Shown one piece after another: positions 13,832 through 16,538 of a DNA stretch of 16,538 bases. A model generated the notes under the pieces. It saw only the letters and a program-made list of their open reading frames with translations. It was not told the DNA's origin and did not search any database. Source of the DNA: an uncultured Verrucomicrobiota bacterium. GTDB lineage: Bacteria; Verrucomicrobiota; Kiritimatiellia; RFP12; UBA1067. A program made the translations under genes and the position numbers. Numbering within the stretch: the stretch's first letter is position 1; each line of letters begins with the position of its first letter. The stretch is taken from assembly GCA_946631535.1 (NCBI GenBank), contig CAMPAF010000030.1, positions 1-16,538 of the forward strand, in the 5' to 3' direction.

Positions 13832-14755
13832 CTTCTTGAGCGCAGCCTTCACATGCTCACGTTCGCGTCCGGCGAACGGCGTGAACGGCGCGGAGAGGAC
13901 GTTCTGGATGAGGCCCATCTCGGCCAGCGCGCACTTGACGCCCTTGAGAAACCCGATCTGTCCCTGTCCGAGACCATACAGCAGGTTGGACGACATCGTG
14001 GTGAACCGCTGGAGGCGACGCACATTCTCCACATCGCCTGCCTTTGCAGCCAGGTACATCGCCTTGAACTGGGCAGGCCACAGGTTCGCGCCCGTACAGA
14101 CCCCGCCGTCCGCGCCAAGCAGCACCGCCTCGCCCATCGCCTCGTCTGGGCCCATGAAGAGCGAGAACTTGTCCGCAAACGGTTCGAGTGCGATGCGGAA
14201 CTTGTTGAAGAGCGCAATGATGGAGCTGGAGTCCTTCATCGCGATGATGTTGGGATGCGCGGCAAGCTTCGCGATCGTCGCCGGTTCGATGATCGTGTCC
14301 GTGTGCGCGGGCATGTCATAGATCACGAGCGGCAGCGGCAGGCGGTCGGCCATCTCCGTGAACCACGCCACGCATTCCGCCTGTGTGAGCTTGAAGTAGT
14401 ACGGCGGCGCGGCCACCACGGCCGAAGCGCCGTACGACTTGCACTTGGCGGCAAACGCCACAGCGTCGTCCAGATCGGTTTCGGTGATGCCCACGAGGAC
14501 GGGAATGTCGGCGTGCGGTGCGCTCGGCGAGCGCGCCCTACCAAGCTTGCGCACCTCCGCGCAGACCGTCTTCACCAGCTCTTCGCGGATGGCATACGAG
14601 AGGTGCGGGCCCTCGCCCGTCGTGCCGAGGAGGAAGATGCCGTCCACGCCGCCCTTCATCAGGTGGTGAACCATGTTCCTCGTTCCCTTCTTGTCTAGCC
14701 GCCGCTTTGCATCAAGCGGCGTGACCATCGGGGGAATCAATCCAGTTAGTTTCAT
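13805..14755 (-). CDS. Dihydrodipicolinate synthase / N-acetylneuraminate lyase family aldolase
   Basis: A cytoplasmic Schiff-base aldolase of the DapA/NanA superfamily, acting on pyruvate-derived keto acids. The 316 residues include PPMVTPLD (8-15), the pyruvate-carboxylate motif GTTGE (44-48), PPYYFKLTQ (117-125), the catalytic Tyr146 (IYDMP) and the Schiff-base Lys174 (AMKDSS), then GADGGVCTG (214-222). GPDE (202-205) with GADGG is nearer to NanA and sugar-acid aldolases than to true DapA. Given the adjacent lyase, a 2-keto-3-deoxy sugar acid or sialic acid substrate is more likely than lysine synthesis, but this is inference. Residues 72-81 (Gly/Arg/Ser/Pro-rich) look inserted before strand IPVLVG. 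The start has GGAAAGG 5 nt upstream. The last codons overlap an inverted repeat and promoter-like box of the next gene. Confidence 0.8.
   Translation of the reverse strand: MKLTGLIPPMVTPLDAKRRLDKKGTRNMVHHLMKGGVDGIFLLGTTGEGPHLSYAIREELVKTVCAEVRKLGRARSPSAPHADIPVLVGITETDLDDAVAFAAKCKSYGASAVVAAPPYYFKLTQAECVAWFTEMADRLPLPLVIYDMPAHTDTIIEPATIAKLAAHPNIIAMKDSSSIIALFNKFRIALEPFADKFSLFMGPDEAMGEAVLLGADGGVCTGANLWPAQFKAMYLAAKAGDVENVRRLQRFTTMSSNLLYGLGQGQIGFLKGVKCALAEMGLIQNVLSAPFTPFAGREREHVKAALKKLRREGIML
14517..14542. repeat. Possible copy of the palindromic repeat inside the DapA-family gene
   Basis: GCGCTCG and CGAGCGC (14520-14526 and 14528-14534) form perfect 7-bp arms around one base, extended by GGT...ACC ends. 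GAGCGCGCCCTACC (14529-14542) resembles GAGCGCGACCCTCC in the thrC-downstream hairpin read on the opposite strand. It encodes residues 72-80 (GRARSPSAP) in a surface loop that is usually shorter in this family. The match is short and in GC-rich DNA, so confidence is limited. Confidence 0.35.
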
Positions 14756-14784
14756 ATTTTCCTTTCCTAGTAAGAAGGGCCTTG

Positions 14785-14798
14785 TGGACTGCAGTCCA
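14785..14798. promoter_or_regulatory. Perfect 14-bp palindrome upstream of the DapA-family gene
   Basis: TGGACTGCAGTCCA is self-complementary over 14 bp. It lies in the 58-nt gap between the glycosidase-like gene stop and the DapA-family start, 29 nt before the start codon. A dimeric regulator site, for example for a sugar-acid-responsive repressor, is the simplest reading. A weak TTGGAC box overlaps it, but no good -10 follows, so no promoter is called. It could also fold as a short RNA hairpin. Confidence 0.4.
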
Positions 14799-14813
14799 AT
14801 CAGATGGAGCGAC

Positions 14814-16094
14814 TTACCGGGCCAAACGCAACAGCACGCCCGATCCGCGCGTCAAGTCGAGATCAAATGACGAACCGACTGAAGACCACGAACGATCCTG
14901 TGCATTAAAACGCTCCGCTGAGGCAGGAGTCTTCACGTGTAGCTTGCGATCCCGGCGGTAGTCCAGGTTCACGACCATCAGGTGTGTCGGCCGGCCTGGG
15001 GCGTCAAAGCGCGTCACCAGCGTCGTGTCAGTCAATTCCTGTCCCTGTTTGAGTTCGGCGGCGGGCGTTTCCGGCGTCAGCTTCAGTAACGCCTGTTCAC
15101 AGTAGGGCGTCGTGCCAGGCGCCTGCAGCCCCTGGTGGTAGGCGCCGACGAACTTGAGCGGGGACAACTCTTTCGCGATGGCGATGAACTCGCGATTGAG
15201 CGTCTTGATTACCTCGTATTTGACGTCCGGCGTACCGTTCGTCGAGACGATGGAGCCTTCGTGTCCCCTGTGGCAATAGACGTAGTAGTAGATGCCGTGC
15301 GCGCCGTATGCAGCCGTCGTATAGACGAGATAGCGCATCTCGTCCGGCCCCGGGATGCGCGGGGCCCTGGGCGAGGCGGCCTCTCCCGGTCGCCACGTGC
15401 AGGCCTGCACGCCGTTGAAGAACGGCACGCCCAACGCGCTCGCGTTCTGGCGGATAATGCCCAGGTTCAGAAAGTAGTGCGCGGAGTCGCCGCCGTTCTG
15501 GAACTGGTAATGGTCATACGTCAGAAAGTCCGGACGGTAGATTTCGCCGAAGAGGCGAACATGTTCCCAGTAGGCGCGGATGATCTCGCCGTTCACGCCG
15601 AGCTGCTTGTTGTTCGCGTATGTCGGCAGCAGATTGACCCACGCGGCATGGTTTGGATCGTGGCGGGCAAGCCATTCTTTCGTGTGGGCGAGCGATGCGA
15701 AAAGCCCCGCCGCCGGTTCGTCATAGAGTTCGTAGACATAGAGAGCCGGATGGTCTTTCACGCGGTTGACCATCGCCTCCATTGCCGCCTCCGACGCCGG
15801 ATCGTCGATGTTGAGAAATATCTTCCTGTCGCAGAGCGCCTTGGGCTTGTAGATGGCGCGCATCCCGTACTTGGCCGCAAGGTCCAGTTCCTCCGGCGTC
15901 ATCGCCCACACGGTGTTGAAGCCGCCCTCCTTAAGCTGGACAAGCCATCTGTCGGAAAGCCTTTCGTTTCCGGGGAAACCGGGGCCGGCCCAGTATGTCG
16001 TCACCGGTTCGCCCGGATTCCAGGCCGCGCAGGCAGACCATACCGCGCAAACGCCGATGATTGCAGACACCAGCGCCATCTTTGTTTTTTTCAT
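14814..16094 (-). CDS. Secreted TIM-barrel glycoside-hydrolase-like protein
   Basis: The 426-residue product has a Sec signal (MKKTKMALVSAIIGVCAVWS then ACA-A near residue 23). The mature part looks like a (beta/alpha)8 glycosidase barrel: GGFNTVWAMTPEEL (57-70), YVYELYDEPA (119-128) with candidate acid/base Glu126, VNLLPTYANNKQLG (153-166), DFLTYDHYQF (189-198) and DEMRYLVYTTAAYGAHGIYYY (251-271). A C-terminal beta-sandwich follows from about 350. The pattern recalls GH42-like and related putative beta-glycosidases, but I cannot name the family. The in-frame ATG at 16106 abuts its own AAGG, so I chose the ATG at 16094, which begins the signal peptide and has AAGGA 11 nt upstream. It lies 46 nt after the symporter fragment, probably in the same transcript. 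Confidence 0.65.
   Translation of the reverse strand: MKKTKMALVSAIIGVCAVWSACAAWNPGEPVTTYWAGPGFPGNERLSDRWLVQLKEGGFNTVWAMTPEELDLAAKYGMRAIYKPKALCDRKIFLNIDDPASEAAMEAMVNRVKDHPALYVYELYDEPAAGLFASLAHTKEWLARHDPNHAAWVNLLPTYANNKQLGVNGEIIRAYWEHVRLFGEIYRPDFLTYDHYQFQNGGDSAHYFLNLGIIRQNASALGVPFFNGVQACTWRPGEAASPRAPRIPGPDEMRYLVYTTAAYGAHGIYYYVYCHRGHEGSIVSTNGTPDVKYEVIKTLNREFIAIAKELSPLKFVGAYHQGLQAPGTTPYCEQALLKLTPETPAAELKQGQELTDTTLVTRFDAPGRPTHLMVVNLDYRRDRKLHVKTPASAERFNAQDRSWSSVGSSFDLDLTRGSGVLLRLAR
15352..15389. repeat. Possible copy of the palindromic repeat inside the glycosidase-like gene
   Basis: On the + strand GGGATGCGCGGGGCCCTGGG (15352-15371) aligns without gaps to GGGATGGGCGCGCCCCTGCG at 7121-7140 in glnN with four mismatches, and both continue GCGA. 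The other end, CTCTCCCG, also resembles the glnN element's CCCTCCCG. It encodes Arg/Pro/Ala-rich residues 235-248 just before the conserved PDEMRY strand. This suggests an in-frame insertion in the same orientation as in glnN. The middle is shorter than in glnN. Confidence 0.4.
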
Positions 16095-16140
16095 CTGAAT
16101 AAACATCCTTCGTATTCCATTTTGCCTTGTTTCAAAAAGT

Positions 16141-16538
16141 TCAGCCGCCGCGAGCGGCTAGGACGGCCGCCACGCGATCGGCGTCGGGAGTCGTGTCGCG
16201 CGCCATGTAGATGCGCGTGCGGTTGCCGGGGCATCCGAGCACGCTCATCGTCATCGCGAGAACGAGCGAGATGCCGGCCATCACGCCGTAGCTGCCTAGG
16301 CCGTAGAATCCCATCGCGCCGGGCTTGCCGGCTTCGGCGAACGTGCGCGCGATCTCCCCGTAGCCGCCCGCGAGCGGAATCGCCTTCCATGCGATGATCC
16401 CGAAGCCGATCACGATCGCGCAGAACTGCACGACGTCCGCCTTCACCACCGCCACGTATCCGCCGACGAACACGTATGCGCCGAAGGCGGCGGCGGTGAT
16501 GAGCTTGCACCAGATGGGGTCGATGCCGAACACGAACG
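16141..16538 (-). pseudogene. 3' part of a sodium:solute symporter (SSS) family gene, apparently truncated
   Basis: The reading frame is open to the window edge, so the 5' end lies outside. About 132 residues are visible. The hydrophobic helix ending FVGGYVAVVKADVVQF, the following helix and a later segment SVLGCPGNRTRIYMARDT match the SSS pattern LGG-x-AVV-x-TDV-x-Q ... P-x-x-x-QR-x-x-x-AKD. In typical symporters this segment lies near the middle and several more membrane helices follow. Here the frame stops 20 residues after the ARD motif, and only 46 nt remain before the next gene. The missing C-terminal half suggests a decayed or 3'-truncated gene, although a genuine short variant cannot be excluded. 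SSS proteins often import uronates, sialic acid or other glycan products, which would fit this locus. Confidence 0.6.

Noticed and set aside
1..16538. CRISPR array, tRNA, rRNA or insertion sequence
   Set aside because: No regularly spaced direct repeats, tRNA-like cloverleaf, rRNA sequence or transposase motif was seen by eye on either strand.

Overview
The window is GC-rich and tightly packed: nine protein genes, almost no non-coding DNA and no RNA genes, CRISPR array or insertion sequence that I can see. The gene content points to the PVC superphylum, most likely a Kiritimatiellota/Verrucomicrobiota-type polysaccharide degrader: a type III glutamine synthetase, secreted glycan-active proteins with Sec or Tat signals, and a giant surface protein with autotransporter-associated beta-strand repeats joined to a heparinase II/III-type lyase. 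This assignment is an inference from gene families, not from a marker gene.

Layout. (1) 1-1500: threonine synthase (thrC) on the + strand behind a near-consensus promoter. (2) 1551-8480, all on the - strand and read right to left: glutamine synthetase III, a tandem-domain alpha/beta-hydrolase (acetyl-esterase-like), a Tat-exported protein resembling family 20 glycosidases, and an AzgA-type purine permease with an extra N-terminal domain. The gaps are 10, 25 and 31 nt, so these four look like one operon headed by glnN; its contents suggest nitrogen acquisition and assimilation. (3) 8558-9301: a short galU-like UTP-glucose-1-phosphate uridylyltransferase, divergent from glnN. (4) 9310-16538, all on the - strand: the 3' end of a sodium:solute symporter gene that appears truncated, a secreted TIM-barrel glycosidase-like protein, a DapA/NanA-family aldolase or lyase, and the 1494-residue beta-repeat/lyase protein. 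This reads as a small glycan-utilisation locus: the lyase cleaves an acidic polysaccharide outside the cell, and the aldolase may act on the released keto-deoxy sugar acid.

The most unusual feature is a set of short GC-rich partly palindromic sequences that look related. One lies between thrC and the permease. The others lie in frame inside glnN, the esterase, the DapA-family gene and the glycosidase, where they encode Arg/Ala/Pro/Gly-rich stretches. A different perfect inverted repeat sits in frame in the lyase. This resembles the in-frame palindromic elements known from Rickettsia, but the family and its spread need a genome-wide search. A second theme is -10-like boxes only 7-9 nt before the start codons of glnN, galU and the lyase, with no clear Shine-Dalgarno site, which suggests leaderless transcripts.
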